From positions 1,860,001 to 1,924,000 of the forward strand of contig NZ_CP047165.1 of assembly GCF_009833965.1 (NCBI RefSeq): a DNA stretch of 64,000 nucleotides. The letters are read 5' to 3'. This DNA is from Pelistega ratti. GTDB taxonomy: Bacteria; Pseudomonadota; Gammaproteobacteria; Burkholderiales; Burkholderiaceae_B. Under the pieces are notes generated by a model. That model saw only the letters and a program-made list of their open reading frames with translations, was not told where the DNA came from and searched no databases. Shown piece after piece: positions 1 to 9,331 of the stretch. A program made the translations under genes and the position numbers. Position 1 is the stretch's first letter. Each line of letters starts with the position of its first letter.

Positions 1-483
1 ATCTGCAGGTGTACTAATGGCATTGATAACACCACCTAATGCACTAGAACCATATAAACTGCTGCTTGCACCACGGACAATTTCTAAACGGTTAAAAGTG
101 GCTGGGCTAAGTGCTGACCAGTAAGCCCCCCCATTAAAGGTTTCATTAATGCGAATACCATTAATCATAATAAGGGATTGTTTTTCAGCGACACCACGAA
201 TAAAAACGCCTGTTGTTGTTTGTGAACCGCCATTGTTATAGGTTTGTATCCCTGCTTGTTTTTTGAGAATGTCGGCAATAGTCAGTGAGTGGCTATTACG
301 TAGTTGATAACTATCTACAACCGTTACATCCCCCACCACATTCTTCAATGTTTCTGGTGTGCGAGAAGCGGTTACAACAATAGGATCTAATTGTTCAGAT
401 AATGGCGTTGTATTTTCTTGTGCAAAGGCACAGACAGGTACAAAGGCTGCCATAATGGCAACTTTTAAAGGAGAAATATTCAT
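1..483 (-). CDS. btuB: BtuB-like TonB-dependent receptor, N-terminal part (cut by window edge)
   Basis: The minus strand reads open from an ATG at 483 to the window edge, giving the first 161 residues of an outer-membrane receptor. A signal peptide ends near VCAFAQ. A TonB-box-like stretch (DPIVVTASR) and a plug domain with IRGV, IMINGIRIN and SLYGSSALGGVIN motifs follow. The plug resembles cobalamin/siderophore receptors of the BtuB type. The cobalamin riboswitch directly upstream makes vitamin B12 or another corrinoid the likely substrate. The gene runs off the left edge, so barrel and length cannot be judged. The symbol rests on riboswitch context plus plug similarity. Confidence 0.8.
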   Translation of the reverse strand, partial: MNISPLKVAIMAAFVPVCAFAQENTTPLSEQLDPIVVTASRTPETLKNVVGDVTVVDSYQLRNSHSLTIADILKKQAGIQTYNNGGSQTTTGVFIRGVAEKQSLIMINGIRINETFNGGAYWSALSPATFNRLEIVRGASSSLYGSSALGGVINAISTPAD

Positions 484-498
484 AAAAAGGTATCTTCT

Positions 499-520
499 AA
501 AAATGTGCGTCCCCGCACAA
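499..520 (-). terminator. Hairpin with U-run between cobalamin riboswitch and btuB
   Basis: On the minus strand GTGCG, a GGGA loop and CGCAC form a tight hairpin followed by ATTTTTA, 16 nt before the start codon. It looks like the expression platform of the riboswitch: either an intrinsic terminator formed with ligand bound, or a helix that hides the ribosome site. Confidence 0.6.
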
Positions 521-539
521 AGTTAAAGGAAGTATCACT

Positions 540-692
540 GATGTGATTATCTTTAAAAGGCTGGTATCGGACTCGCTTTTATGAAAAAAGCCTACCGTTG
601 CGGGGGCAGTACAGGTTAATTACATTGAATATCTGTTTCCCATTTACTTTTACCCCATAGTCGTTACTTTTGGCTATGTTAAAAGCACCTCT
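540..692 (-). promoter_or_regulatory. Cobalamin (B12) riboswitch upstream of the btuB-like gene
   Basis: Read on the minus strand, this has the conserved core of the cobalamin aptamer: GGTGCTTTT near 690, AAATGGGAA near 643, the B12-box core TACTGCCCCCGCAACGGTA (plus positions 593-611) and AGTCCGATACCAGCC (559-574). These occur in the order and spacing of the family. A hairpin with U-run follows before the start codon, as expected for a ligand-controlled switch that lowers receptor synthesis when adenosylcobalamin is plentiful. The aptamer ends are approximate. Confidence 0.9.
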
Positions 693-963
693 AAAGATCA
701 TTGATGGAGGGTGTAAAGTTGTACGACATTTTTATCACCCAACCGAGTATCAATTGAGATGATGTATTAAAAGATACGTAGAATTGGATTTACTCTTTTT
801 CTGTTTTCTTCGCTTATATAGGACACAAACCCATAAGCATAAGACTTTTAATACATCATCTTTTACAAGAGGTTACTATTGTAGCGTAAACTGTTTTACC
901 TATAAAGCATTGAATGTGAATAACAGCACTCTATAGGGAAATTATTAAGTTTTTGTTGTGTAA
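693..963. promoter_or_regulatory. Divergent btuB/metH control region with long inverted repeat
   Basis: This stretch must hold the btuB promoter (leftward) and the metH promoter (rightward). It has no supportable ORF. Its main feature is a perfect 16-nt inverted repeat: arms 758-773 and 845-860. The loop contains a smaller GCTTAT/ATAAGC pair at 812-817/833-838. TTTT follows the right arm on the plus strand, so the RNA ahead of metH could fold into a terminator-like or attenuator-like structure. No SAM or SAH riboswitch core was recognised, and no clear sigma-70 pair could be assigned. Confidence 0.5.
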
Positions 964-3900
964 ATGGTAAAATTTTCTATCGTTAAAATTTTAGAAGTGA
1001 TGATTATCGTGAAATATCCTAGCTTACCTTATCCTATTGATGCTTATACACATGGTGCTGAGTTTGCACGCCGTTTGAATCAAGGCAAGATCCTGATTCT
1101 GGATGGAGCAATGGGTACAATGATTCAACGCTATAAGCTAACCGAGCAGGATTTTAGAGGGGAGCGTTTTGCCGATCATCAACAAGATGTCAAAGGTGAT
1201 AATGAGTTACTAAGCCTTACACGCCCTGATGTTATTTTAGAAATTCATCAACAATACTTAGCGGCTGGTGCAGATGTGATTGAAACAAATACCTTTGGGG
1301 CAACTTCTGTTGCGCAAGGGGATTATGATTTATCTCATCTTGCGTATGAGCTAAATGTGGTATCGGCTCAATTAGCGCGTCAGGCTTGTGATCAGTATAG
1401 TACCCCTGAACACCCTCGTTTTGTCGCTGGTGCTTTGGGCCCTCAGCCTAAAACGGCTTCTATTTCCCCTGATGTGAATGATCCGAGTGCACGTAATATC
1501 ACGTTTGATGAGTTGGTTGCAACCTATACTGAACAGCTAAATGGTTTATTAGATGGGGGTATTGATATTGTTTTAATTGAAACAATTTTTGATACTTTAA
1601 ATGCAAAAGCAGCTATTTTTGCGGTTGAAACGGTTTTTGAAGAAAGAGGTATTCGTTTACCCGTTATGATTTCGGGTACGGTTACTGATGCATCAGGCCG
1701 TATTTTATCAGGGCAAACGGTTGAGGCATTTTGGAACTCTGTTCGCCATGCTCGCCCCATTACGATTGGTCTAAACTGTGCTTTAGGGGCAGCATTAATG
1801 CGCCCTTATGTAGCAGAGCTTTCTAAGATTTGTGATACTTTTTTATGCGTTTATCCTAATGCCGGTCTGCCTAATCCTATGAGTGAAACGGGCTTTGATG
1901 AAGGGCCACAAGATACTTCCGCTCTTTTACAGGAATTTGCTCAAGCAGGTTTAGTCAATATGGTTGGGGGGTGCTGTGGTACAACACCAGAACACATTCA
2001 AGCTATTCGAGAAGCGGTGCAGTCCCTTGATGCCAGAGAAGTACCAGAAGTTCCTATCAAAACACGATTATCAGGTTTAGAACCTTTAAATATTGATGAT
2101 CAAACACTATTCATCAATGTAGGAGAACGTACTAATGTGACGGGTTCTAAGATGTTCCTACGACTTATCAAAGAAGAAAAATTTGATGAGGCGTTGGCAG
2201 TGGCTCGACAACAAGTCGAAAATGGTGCGCAAATTATTGACATTAATATGGATGAGGCGATGCTAGATGCCAAATCCAGTATGCGTCGGTTTTTAAATCT
2301 TATTGCTTCAGAACCTGATATTTCTCGTGTCCCTATTATGATTGACTCTTCTAAATGGGAAGTGCTAGAAGAGGGGCTTAAATGTGTGCAGGGCAAGTCT
2401 ATTGTAAATTCTATTTCTATGAAAGAGGGGATTGAGCCTTTCTTGGCTCAGGCTCGTCTTTGTCGTAAATATGGGGCTGCTGTTGTGGTGATGGCATTTG
2501 ATGAGCAAGGGCAGGCGGATAATTATGAAAGACGAAAAGAAATTTGTGCTAAGGCTTATCACACCTTAGTAAATGAGGTGGGCTTCCCACCAGAGGATAT
2601 TATTTTTGACCCGAATGTCTTTGCTGTGGCAACAGGTATTGAAGAGCATGATAATTATGCACTTGATTTTATCCATGGGGTGAAATGGATTCATGAGAAT
2701 CTACCTTATGCACGCATTTCAGGTGGTATTTCTAATGTGAGCTTCTCTTTCCGTGGAAATGAACGTATGCGAGAAGCGATTCATACGGTTTTCCTCTACT
2801 ATGCAATTAAAGAGGGCTTGACAATGGGGATTGTCAATGCAGGGATGTTGGGTGTATATGCCGATTTAGATACAAAAACACGTGATTTGGTTGAAGATGT
2901 GATTCTTAACCGAAAAGACCCTGTAGGAAAAACTGATGCCAATGATGACCGTACCTCTACAGAACGGTTGGTTGAATATGCTGAACAGATAAAAGGCTCT
3001 ACAGAGAAAAAAGAAGAAAACCTTGCTTGGCGAGAGTTACCTGTTGAAGAACGATTAACCTATGGGTTAGTCAATGGTATTACCCAGTTTATTGTGGAAG
3101 ATACAGAGGAAGTCCGTTTAAAAGTGGCTGAAAGAGGGGGACGTCCTATTGAAGTGATTGAAGGCCCTCTGATGGATGGAATGAATGTGGTGGGTGATTT
3201 ATTTGGTGAAGGGAAAATGTTCCTTCCTCAAGTGGTGAAATCAGCTCGTGTGATGAAGCAGGCGGTTGCCCATCTTATTCCTTTTATTGAAGAAGAAAAA
3301 CGTCAGATCCAAGCTGCAGGTGGTGATGTTAAGGCAAAAGGCAAGATTGTTATTGCAACAGTTAAAGGGGACGTACATGATATTGGTAAAAATATTGTTT
3401 CTGTTGTTCTACAGTGTAATAACTTTGAAGTAGAAAATATGGGGGTGATGGTACCTTGTGCTGATATTTTGGCAAAAGCTAAAGAAGTGAATGCCGATAT
3501 TATTGGCTTATCAGGGCTTATTACGCCAAGTCTGGAAGAAATGGCTTATGTTGCCTCTGAAATGCAACGAGACCCTTATTTTAGAGAGAAAAAAATCCCC
3601 TTAATGATTGGGGGAGCAACAACGAGTCGTGTACATACAGCGGTTAAAATTGCACCTAATTATGAAGGCCCTGTTATTCATGTCCCTGATGCTAGTCGTT
3701 CGGTTGGGGTATGTACTAATTTGGTATCAGACAATAAAGAAAAGTTTCTTAAAGAATTAGCGATTGAATATGAGCAAGTGAGACAACGCCATGCTCATCG
3801 CCGAGCGAACCCTGTTATTCCTTTAGAAGAGGCGAGAGCAAATAAAGAACCTATTGATTGGGCTAACTATACACCACCTAAACCTAAATTTATTGGTCGC

Positions 3901-4785
3901 CGTATTTTTGAATCGTATGATCTTAAAGAAATTGTGAAGTTTTTAGATTGGTCGCCTTTCTTTATGACATGGGGATTGATGGGTAGTTTCCCTAAAATTC
4001 TGGATAATGAAACGGTTGGAGAGCAAGCGCGTAAGATTTATGCTGATGGGCAAGTGATGTTACAGAAAATTATTGATGGTCGTTGGCTCACAGCAAGTGG
4101 TGTGGTTGCTTTTTATCCTGCGAACTCGGTGAATGAAGAAGATATTGAAATTTATACGGATGAAAGTCGTACAGAAACTCTCTTTACATGGCATTTACTT
4201 CGTCAGCAAAATAAAAAACGCGATGATATACGCAATAAATCGTTAGCTGATTATATTGCACCTAAATCATCAGGTGTTAAGGACTATATTGGTATGTTTG
4301 CGGTAACGGGTGGACTTGGTATTGAAGTGCATGAAGAACGATTTGAAAAAGATATGGATGATTATTCCTTAATTATGGTTAAGGCATTGGCAGATCGTTT
4401 GGCAGAGGCTTTTGCTGAGTGTTTGCACCACCGTGTTCGTACAGATTTATGGGGTTATGCACCTAAAGAGGATTTGTCTTTACAAGCTATTATTGGTGAG
4501 GAATATCAAGGTATTCGTCCTGCTCCCGGTTATCCTTCATGCCCTGATCTAAGTGTTATGATTCCGATGTTTGAGGCAATGCACCCTGAGGATGTGGGTA
4601 TTCATGTTACAGGTAGTCATGCTATGATTCCGGCTTCAAGCGTATCAGCTTTTTATTTTAGCCACCCTAAAGCTAGTTACTTTAGTATTGGTAATATTGG
4701 ACAAGATCAATTTGATGATTATTGTGAACGAACAGGTTTTGAAGTCGCTAAGGCTAAACGTGTTTTACATAATGTATTGGAGTAA
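964..4785 (+). CDS. metH: Cobalamin-dependent methionine synthase MetH
   Basis: Transfers the methyl group of 5-methyltetrahydrofolate through methylcobalamin to homocysteine, in the cytoplasm. All four modules are present: homocysteine domain with zinc cysteines C272 (GLNCALG) and C337-C338 (GGCCGTT), pterin-binding domain about 370-640, cobalamin module with the axial-histidine motif DVHDIG (803-808, His805), and the C-terminal AdoMet reactivation domain with [10 protein letters not shown] from 1185. At 1273 residues it is slightly longer than the E. coli enzyme. The first 12 residues are poorly supported; ATG at 1000 or GTG at 1009 are alternative starts. It is divergent from the riboswitch-controlled B12 receptor and 30 bp ahead of an MmyB-like regulator. 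Confidence 0.97.
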   Translation: MVKFSIVKILEVMIIVKYPSLPYPIDAYTHGAEFARRLNQGKILILDGAMGTMIQRYKLTEQDFRGERFADHQQDVKGDNELLSLTRPDVILEIHQQYLAAGADVIETNTFGATSVAQGDYDLSHLAYELNVVSAQLARQACDQYSTPEHPRFVAGALGPQPKTASISPDVNDPSARNITFDELVATYTEQLNGLLDGGIDIVLIETIFDTLNAKAAIFAVETVFEERGIRLPVMISGTVTDASGRILSGQTVEAFWNSVRHARPITIGLNCALGAALMRPYVAELSKICDTFLCVYPNAGLPNPMSETGFDEGPQDTSALLQEFAQAGLVNMVGGCCGTTPEHIQAIREAVQSLDAREVPEVPIKTRLSGLEPLNIDDQTLFINVGERTNVTGSKMFLRLIKEEKFDEALAVARQQVENGAQIIDINMDEAMLDAKSSMRRFLNLIASEPDISRVPIMIDSSKWEVLEEGLKCVQGKSIVNSISMKEGIEPFLAQARLCRKYGAAVVVMAFDEQGQADNYERRKEICAKAYHTLVNEVGFPPEDIIFDPNVFAVATGIEEHDNYALDFIHGVKWIHENLPYARISGGISNVSFSFRGNERMREAIHTVFLYYAIKEGLTMGIVNAGMLGVYADLDTKTRDLVEDVILNRKDPVGKTDANDDRTSTERLVEYAEQIKGSTEKKEENLAWRELPVEERLTYGLVNGITQFIVEDTEEVRLKVAERGGRPIEVIEGPLMDGMNVVGDLFGEGKMFLPQVVKSARVMKQAVAHLIPFIEEEKRQIQAAGGDVKAKGKIVIATVKGDVHDIGKNIVSVVLQCNNFEVENMGVMVPCADILAKAKEVNADIIGLSGLITPSLEEMAYVASEMQRDPYFREKKIPLMIGGATTSRVHTAVKIAPNYEGPVIHVPDASRSVGVCTNLVSDNKEKFLKELAIEYEQVRQRHAHRRANPVIPLEEARANKEPIDWANYTPPKPKFIGRRIFESYDLKEIVKFLDWSPFFMTWGLMGSFPKILDNETVGEQARKIYADGQVMLQKIIDGRWLTASGVVAFYPANSVNEEDIEIYTDESRTETLFTWHLLRQQNKKRDDIRNKSLADYIAPKSSGVKDYIGMFAVTGGLGIEVHEERFEKDMDDYSLIMVKALADRLAEAFAECLHHRVRTDLWGYAPKEDLSLQAIIGEEYQGIRPAPGYPSCPDLSVMIPMFEAMHPEDVGIHVTGSHAMIPASSVSAFYFSHPKASYFSIGNIGQDQFDDYCERTGFEVAKAKRVLHNVLE

Positions 4786-4815
4786 TTGAAAGCTTGCTGA
4801 TGGATAGAGAAAAAG

Positions 4816-5595
4816 ATGAAAACTTCTCGAAAAAAGCAACTACTGGGTGAATTTGTTCGCCATGCTCGTGCGCGTATTACCCCTCAGATGGCAGGATTGA
4901 GTGGTGGACAGCGTCGGCGAACACCGGGGCTTAGGCGAGAAGAGGTTGCCTTGCTGTGTGATATTAGCGTTACTTGGTACACATGGATTGAGCAGGGGCG
5001 AGATGTTGCCGTATCTGCTCATGTTTGGTCAAAGCTAGCAGATGTATTACATTTAAATAAGGTAGAGCGAGCGTATCTTTTTGAGTTAGCTGATGTTATA
5101 GATCCTGATGTTGCTAAATCACAGTATGGTAGCCTGCCAAGCCATTTAGCCGAGTGTGTTAATGCGGTAAATGGGCCTTGTTATATTCTGGATAAATATT
5201 GGAATATTCTCTATTTTAATCCGCAATTAGACCAGCTTTTTGATGGTTGTCTCTCTCAAGTAGAACAGGCTAATTTATTGGTCTTTATTTTCCAAGAACC
5301 TAAGGCAAAAAGTATTGTATTAAATTGGGAAGAACGTGCCAAGCGAGCTGTATCAGAGTTTCGTGCGGATATAGTCGCAAGTATTGAAGAGCCTGAGGTG
5401 GTTCGCTTTATTGATGATTTATCCCAAAAAAGTGAGACGTTTAAATACTGGTGGGATAGACAAACAGTATTGGCAAGGGAAGGAGGGTTGAGAGAGTTTA
5501 TGCACCCTGTTTTAGGGTATCAGGAATATGAGCAATTAACCTTCCGATTAGCAACGCATTTAGAATATAAATTGGTAATGCTATTGCCTCATTAG
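4816..5595 (+). CDS. MmyB-like helix-turn-helix transcriptional regulator
   Basis: Cytoplasmic DNA-binding regulator of 259 residues. The N-terminal third is an XRE-type helix-turn-helix carrying the family hallmark RRTPGLRREEVA (about 34-45) and SVTWYTWIEQGR. The remainder matches the MmyB-like ligand-binding domain, a PAS-like fold reported to bind fatty-acid-like ligands in the Streptomyces regulator. It begins 30 bp after the metH stop on the same strand with no terminator between, so co-transcription is likely. Nothing in the sequence identifies its target; the link to methionine or B12 metabolism is positional only. Confidence 0.85.
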   Translation: MKTSRKKQLLGEFVRHARARITPQMAGLSGGQRRRTPGLRREEVALLCDISVTWYTWIEQGRDVAVSAHVWSKLADVLHLNKVERAYLFELADVIDPDVAKSQYGSLPSHLAECVNAVNGPCYILDKYWNILYFNPQLDQLFDGCLSQVEQANLLVFIFQEPKAKSIVLNWEERAKRAVSEFRADIVASIEEPEVVRFIDDLSQKSETFKYWWDRQTVLAREGGLREFMHPVLGYQEYEQLTFRLATHLEYKLVMLLPH

Positions 5596-5863
5596 TCTTA
5601 TAGTTGAATGGTTTAAATATCAAATAGCTATTTAGTTTGAGTATTAATATTAAGTTAGCGATTGTACTTAATTCGCTTAGAAATGATTTAACATAATGCT
5701 ACCCTATAATCTATCTTATAGAAAATGCTATGTGGTAATATTAAATGTTATATATTTTTATAATTTGATAGTGATGAAACTAGCAAATTATGGATAGGTA
5801 TTTTATCGTCATTACTTGTATAGCTAGTTATCAAGTGAAATTGTCTCTCTTTTTGGAGGTTTT

Positions 5864-6493
5864 ATGAAATATACAAAATTAACCGCTCTTTTATTAACGA
5901 CCACCATTTTTGCCGGTTGTGCTTCAACTGCTGGTAATACAGCAACAGGTGCTGGTGTTGGTGCAGCTATTGGTGCTGGTCTTGGTGCATTGATTGGAGA
6001 CTCTTCTAAATCAGCTTTAATTGGTGCGGGGATTGGTGCTGTAGCAGGTAGTATCACGGGTTATAACTGGGATCGTCTTGTTGGTAAAGTAGATGAGACA
6101 GGTTCAAAATTGGGTGTTTCAACCACTCAATTACCTGATGGTAGCCTAAAAGTAAATTTCCCAGAGGGAGCTACATTTGATAGTGGTAGTTATCAACTTA
6201 AATCTGGTTCTTTCCCAGTGTTAAATGCCCTAGCAGAAGAGATGCAAAAATCACCCCAATTACGTGTAAAAGTAGTTGGGCATACAGATAATACAGGTTC
6301 TGCACAATTAAACCAATCTTTATCTGTTAATCGTGCGAATAGTGTGGTGAATTATTTATCTTCTCATGGTATTGAGGCATCTCGTCTTTCAACGGAAGGT
6401 CGTAGTTTCCATGATCCTATTGCTGATAATGCAACCGTAGAGGGTCGTGCACAAAATCGCCGAGTAGAAGTTTATTTATATGCCGTGAAATAA
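5864..6493 (+). CDS. OmpA-family lipoprotein with glycine-zipper region
   Basis: A 209-residue envelope lipoprotein. The signal peptide ends in the lipobox FAGC (lipidated Cys19). Then comes a glycine/alanine-rich zipper segment (about 26-67, repeated GAGIGA-type motifs). The C-terminal OmpA/Pal domain (about 100-205) carries VKVVGHTDNTG and NRANSVVNYL and should bind peptidoglycan. The architecture matches YiaD-type proteins tying outer membrane to cell wall. A strong ribosome site (TTTGGAGG) precedes the ATG and a terminator follows, so it is probably a single-gene unit. Confidence 0.9.
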   Translation: MKYTKLTALLLTTTIFAGCASTAGNTATGAGVGAAIGAGLGALIGDSSKSALIGAGIGAVAGSITGYNWDRLVGKVDETGSKLGVSTTQLPDGSLKVNFPEGATFDSGSYQLKSGSFPVLNALAEEMQKSPQLRVKVVGHTDNTGSAQLNQSLSVNRANSVVNYLSSHGIEASRLSTEGRSFHDPIADNATVEGRAQNRRVEVYLYAVK

Positions 6494-6572
6494 GTATTCA
6501 TACATTTTTCCTCTTTTGATTTCAAACGGTTTTTTACTGAAAAAGAGGATCAATATACTAAGCAATCAAAAA

Positions 6573-6600
6573 AAGTGGATGTTATAAGTCCACTTTTTTT
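6573..6600 (+). terminator. Intrinsic terminator after the OmpA-family gene
   Basis: A 7-bp stem (AAGTGGA 6573-6579 with TCCACTT 6589-6595) runs directly into seven T residues on the plus strand, 80 bp after the stop codon. Confidence 0.85.
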
Positions 6601-6848
6601 ATGTCTGTTAGTAATGTAAAAGAGATGTTTTCTCACCATTTATTCTACTTTTATTATGGTTATTACTATTAAGGTTAATACTAAGTGGATTTCTTTTCTG
6701 TTTCGATTAAGATGGTGAAATGTATTTTTTAGGAGTTTTTATTATAAGTTTAAGCCTTGATTTTGTCGGCTAGTTAGGTACATAACATATGAAACTTGCT
6801 AATCAACAAAATTATCTATTTAATTTAATTTGATGATGGAGGAAGATA
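6601..6848. other. Intergenic region ahead of yjcH-actP
   Basis: No gene was seen between the OmpA-gene terminator and yjcH. The only clear element is the yjcH ribosome site GATGGAGGAAG at 6834-6844. The promoter of the acetate-permease operon should lie here, but no convincing -35/-10 pair could be chosen. Confidence 0.4.
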
Positions 6849-7196
6849 ATGCGTAATCATCAAGAACTTAAAGAAGAAGCTGTTGCTGAGAAGATTCTAT
6901 CTCATCCAAAATTTCAGCAAATGTCACGCCAAAAAAGTGTATTTGGCTGGAGTTTCTCTTTTATTATATTTGTGATGTATGTTGCTTTTATTTGGGTAAT
7001 TGGGACAAATCCCGAATTATTTGCGACTAAAGTAAATCCTGATGGTGTTACTACTTGGGGTATCTATGTTGGGATATTTGTGATTATTTTTTCGTTTGTG
7101 ATAACCGCTATTTATGTATATTTTGCAAATGGTAAATTTGAAAAAATAACACAAGATGTTGTTAAAGAAGTCATGGGAGCAGAAGATGAAAAATAA
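6849..7196 (+). CDS. yjcH: DUF485 membrane protein YjcH
   Basis: Small inner-membrane protein of 115 residues with two predicted membrane segments (about 36-58 and 75-98) and a charged N-terminus, matching DUF485. In Enterobacteria it is encoded between acs and actP and accompanies the acetate permease; its exact role is unsettled. Here too it directly precedes actP, whose start codon lies inside its last codons (11-nt overlap), implying translational coupling. The acs gene is not nearby. Confidence 0.9.
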   Translation: MRNHQELKEEAVAEKILSHPKFQQMSRQKSVFGWSFSFIIFVMYVAFIWVIGTNPELFATKVNPDGVTTWGIYVGIFVIIFSFVITAIYVYFANGKFEKITQDVVKEVMGAEDEK

Positions 7197-8865
7197 ATGG
7201 ATAACAACCATAGCAGGATTACTCTGTTCAGGTGTGGTATGGGCAGATGCTTTTACAGGTGAAGTTGAAAAACAAAATCTTAATATAACCGCTATTGTCA
7301 TGTTTATTATTTTTGTGGGTGCGACATTAGTGATCACAAAATGGGCAGCGGCTAAAAGTAAATCGACCAAAGATTTCTATACAGCAGGCGGTGGTATTAG
7401 TGGTTATCAAAATGGTCTGGCCATTGCAGGCGACTTTATGTCAGCGGCTTCATTCCTCGGTATTTCCGCTATGGTATTTACCAAAGGGTTTGATGGTCTT
7501 ATTTATTCGACAGGTTTCTTGGTTGGTTGGCCAATTGTGTTATTTCTTGTGGCTGAGCGATTACGAAACTTAGGTAAATTTACTTTTTCAGATGTGATTG
7601 CCTATCGTTTACAAGAGACCCCAGTGCGTTTATTTGCAGCGACTTCTTCGCTTATTGTGGTACTTTTATATTTAATTGCACAGGTGGTAGGTGCTGGTAA
7701 GTTAATCCAACTATTATTTGGAATGAATTATCTTTCAGCGGTCATTATTGTGGGTATCTTGATGGTTGCCTATGTATTATTTGGTGGTATGCTAGCGACA
7801 ACATGGGTACAAATGATTAAAGCTGTCCTTTTACTAGGAGGGGCAACCTTTATGTCATTTATGATTCTTTATACATTTGACTTTAGCTTTGAAAGTATGT
7901 TCCAAAGAGCAACAGAAATTCATGAAAAAGGGATTGCTATTCTTGCACCTGGTGGTTTAGTGCAAAATCCCATTGATGCTCTTTCTTTAGGTCTCGGTTT
8001 GATGTTAGGAACAGCTGGATTACCGCATATCTTAATGCGTTTCTTTACTGTACCAGATGCACGAGAAGCACGTAAATCAGTTGTGGTAGCAACAGGTTTG
8101 ATTGGTTATTTCTACTTATTAACCTTTATTATCGGTTTCGGTGCTATTGTCTTTATTATCAAAGGAAATCCTGAATTCTTTACGGCTATTTTCCAAGATG
8201 GTAAAACCGTCTATGAAATGATTGGTGGTACAAATATGGTTGCTGTCCACTTATCTGGTGCATTGGGTGGTAATACTTTCTTAGGCTTTATTTCTGCTGT
8301 TGCCTTTGCGACAATCTTAGCGGTAGTAGCTGGTTTGACTATTTCGGGTGCATCAGCGATTAGCCATGATATTTACTCTTCTGTTGTCCGTAAAGGTAAA
8401 GCCACGCAACGTGAAGAAATCCGAGTGACCAAGTTAGCGACCTTAGGTCTTGGCATTGTTGCGATTGTTTTAGGTATTACATTTGAAAATCAAAATGTTG
8501 CCTTTATGGTGGGACTGGCTTTTGCGGTTGCTGCTTCGGCTAACTTCCCGATTTTAGTGTTAAGTATGTTCTGGAAAGGACTCACTACACGTGGTGCGGT
8601 ATTAGGTGGTTTTGCTGGTTTAGTAGCGGCTATTGTCTTGATTGTATTAGGACCAACGGTATGGGTGAGTGTATTACATTACCAAGAGGCGATCTTCCCT
8701 TATAGTAATCCGTCCATGTTCTCGATTCCATTAGCGTTTATTGTGGCATGGGTAGTTTCTATTACGGATAAATCAGCTCAAGCAACTAAGGATAAAGCAG
8801 GTTTTGTAGCACAATATGCTCGTTCAATGACAGGTATTGGTGCAGCAGAAGCGAGTGACCATTAA
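7186..8865 (+). CDS. actP: Cation/acetate symporter ActP
   Basis: Sodium:solute symporter family protein importing acetate and other short carboxylates across the inner membrane. The chosen ATG at 7186 gives 559 residues, near the 549 of E. coli ActP, and starts with a signal-like segment ([13 protein letters not shown]) as in ActP. It has a GGAG site at 7174-7177; a longer reading from 7156 is unlikely. Many hydrophobic helices follow, with family motifs [12 protein letters not shown] and [10 protein letters not shown] in the N-terminal half. It overlaps yjcH and ends at a strong terminator. Confidence 0.95.
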   Translation: MKNKWITTIAGLLCSGVVWADAFTGEVEKQNLNITAIVMFIIFVGATLVITKWAAAKSKSTKDFYTAGGGISGYQNGLAIAGDFMSAASFLGISAMVFTKGFDGLIYSTGFLVGWPIVLFLVAERLRNLGKFTFSDVIAYRLQETPVRLFAATSSLIVVLLYLIAQVVGAGKLIQLLFGMNYLSAVIIVGILMVAYVLFGGMLATTWVQMIKAVLLLGGATFMSFMILYTFDFSFESMFQRATEIHEKGIAILAPGGLVQNPIDALSLGLGLMLGTAGLPHILMRFFTVPDAREARKSVVVATGLIGYFYLLTFIIGFGAIVFIIKGNPEFFTAIFQDGKTVYEMIGGTNMVAVHLSGALGGNTFLGFISAVAFATILAVVAGLTISGASAISHDIYSSVVRKGKATQREEIRVTKLATLGLGIVAIVLGITFENQNVAFMVGLAFAVAASANFPILVLSMFWKGLTTRGAVLGGFAGLVAAIVLIVLGPTVWVSVLHYQEAIFPYSNPSMFSIPLAFIVAWVVSITDKSAQATKDKAGFVAQYARSMTGIGAAEASDH

Positions 8866-8891
8866 TAATATTATTCTTTAGCTTTAAACTA

Positions 8892-8925
8892 AAATCGCCC
8901 AGATTATTATTTGGGCGATTTTTGT
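8892..8925 (+). terminator. Intrinsic terminator after actP
   Basis: A 10-bp stem, AAATCGCCCA with TGGGCGATTT, separated by about ten A/T-rich loop bases and followed by a T run, 26 bp after the actP stop. Confidence 0.9.
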
Positions 8926-9331
8926 TTGTTATTAAAAGAGTGGGTATTTACTGGAAGTTATGGGTTTGCGAGGTTTAATTTTGTTTTAAGTTATCGATAA
9001 ATATTCAATAGGAATGGCATTATTTTATAAAGTTTAAATTCAAGATAGAAATGTAATTTTTTAAAAGATTTTTATAGAAAATAAATAGTATATTGTCCTT
9101 GGTTATTAATATTATCTAACAAGATTTACATTTCATTAAATAATTTAATAATAACACAAATGATATTGAGAATTGTTTCTATTCTATTTAAAATATTATT
9201 GACTACTATTAATACAGTATAGGTAGTGCTTTATTAAAGAAAATCAAATTTCTTTATGTCTATAAGAGGTAATGAATTCTAATGAATGGTTACCTCTTGT
9301 TTTTTTAATATGAATATAGAGGAAATATTGA
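8926..9331. other. AT-rich upstream region of the haemoglobin-type receptor
   Basis: No gene was seen. It contains the Fur-box-like sequence near 9158-9183 and, just before the receptor, a GAGGTAA...TTACCTC inverted repeat at about 9266-9297 with a T run, which could be a leader hairpin or attenuator. The rest is very AT-rich without further recognised signal. Confidence 0.4.
9158..9183 (+). promoter_or_regulatory. Possible Fur box upstream of the haemoglobin-type receptor
   Basis: The sequence AATGATATTGAGAATTGTTT resembles the Fur consensus and shares TTGAGAATTGTTTCTATT-like bases (13 of 18) with the stronger box upstream of the convergent receptor at 15108-15127. Iron repression of an iron/haem receptor is the expected logic. 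The match is moderate. Confidence 0.5.

Noticed and set aside
693..963. SAM or SAH riboswitch upstream of metH
   Set aside because: Neither the SAM-I/II nor the SAH aptamer core could be matched; only the inverted repeat is real.
1524..2562. Three minus-strand frames inside metH
   Set aside because: They overlap conserved methionine synthase domains and show no ribosome site or family motif.
7017..7370. 117-residue minus-strand frame across the yjcH-actP junction
   Set aside because: Antisense to two well-supported genes; the protein reads as the complement of membrane-helix codons.
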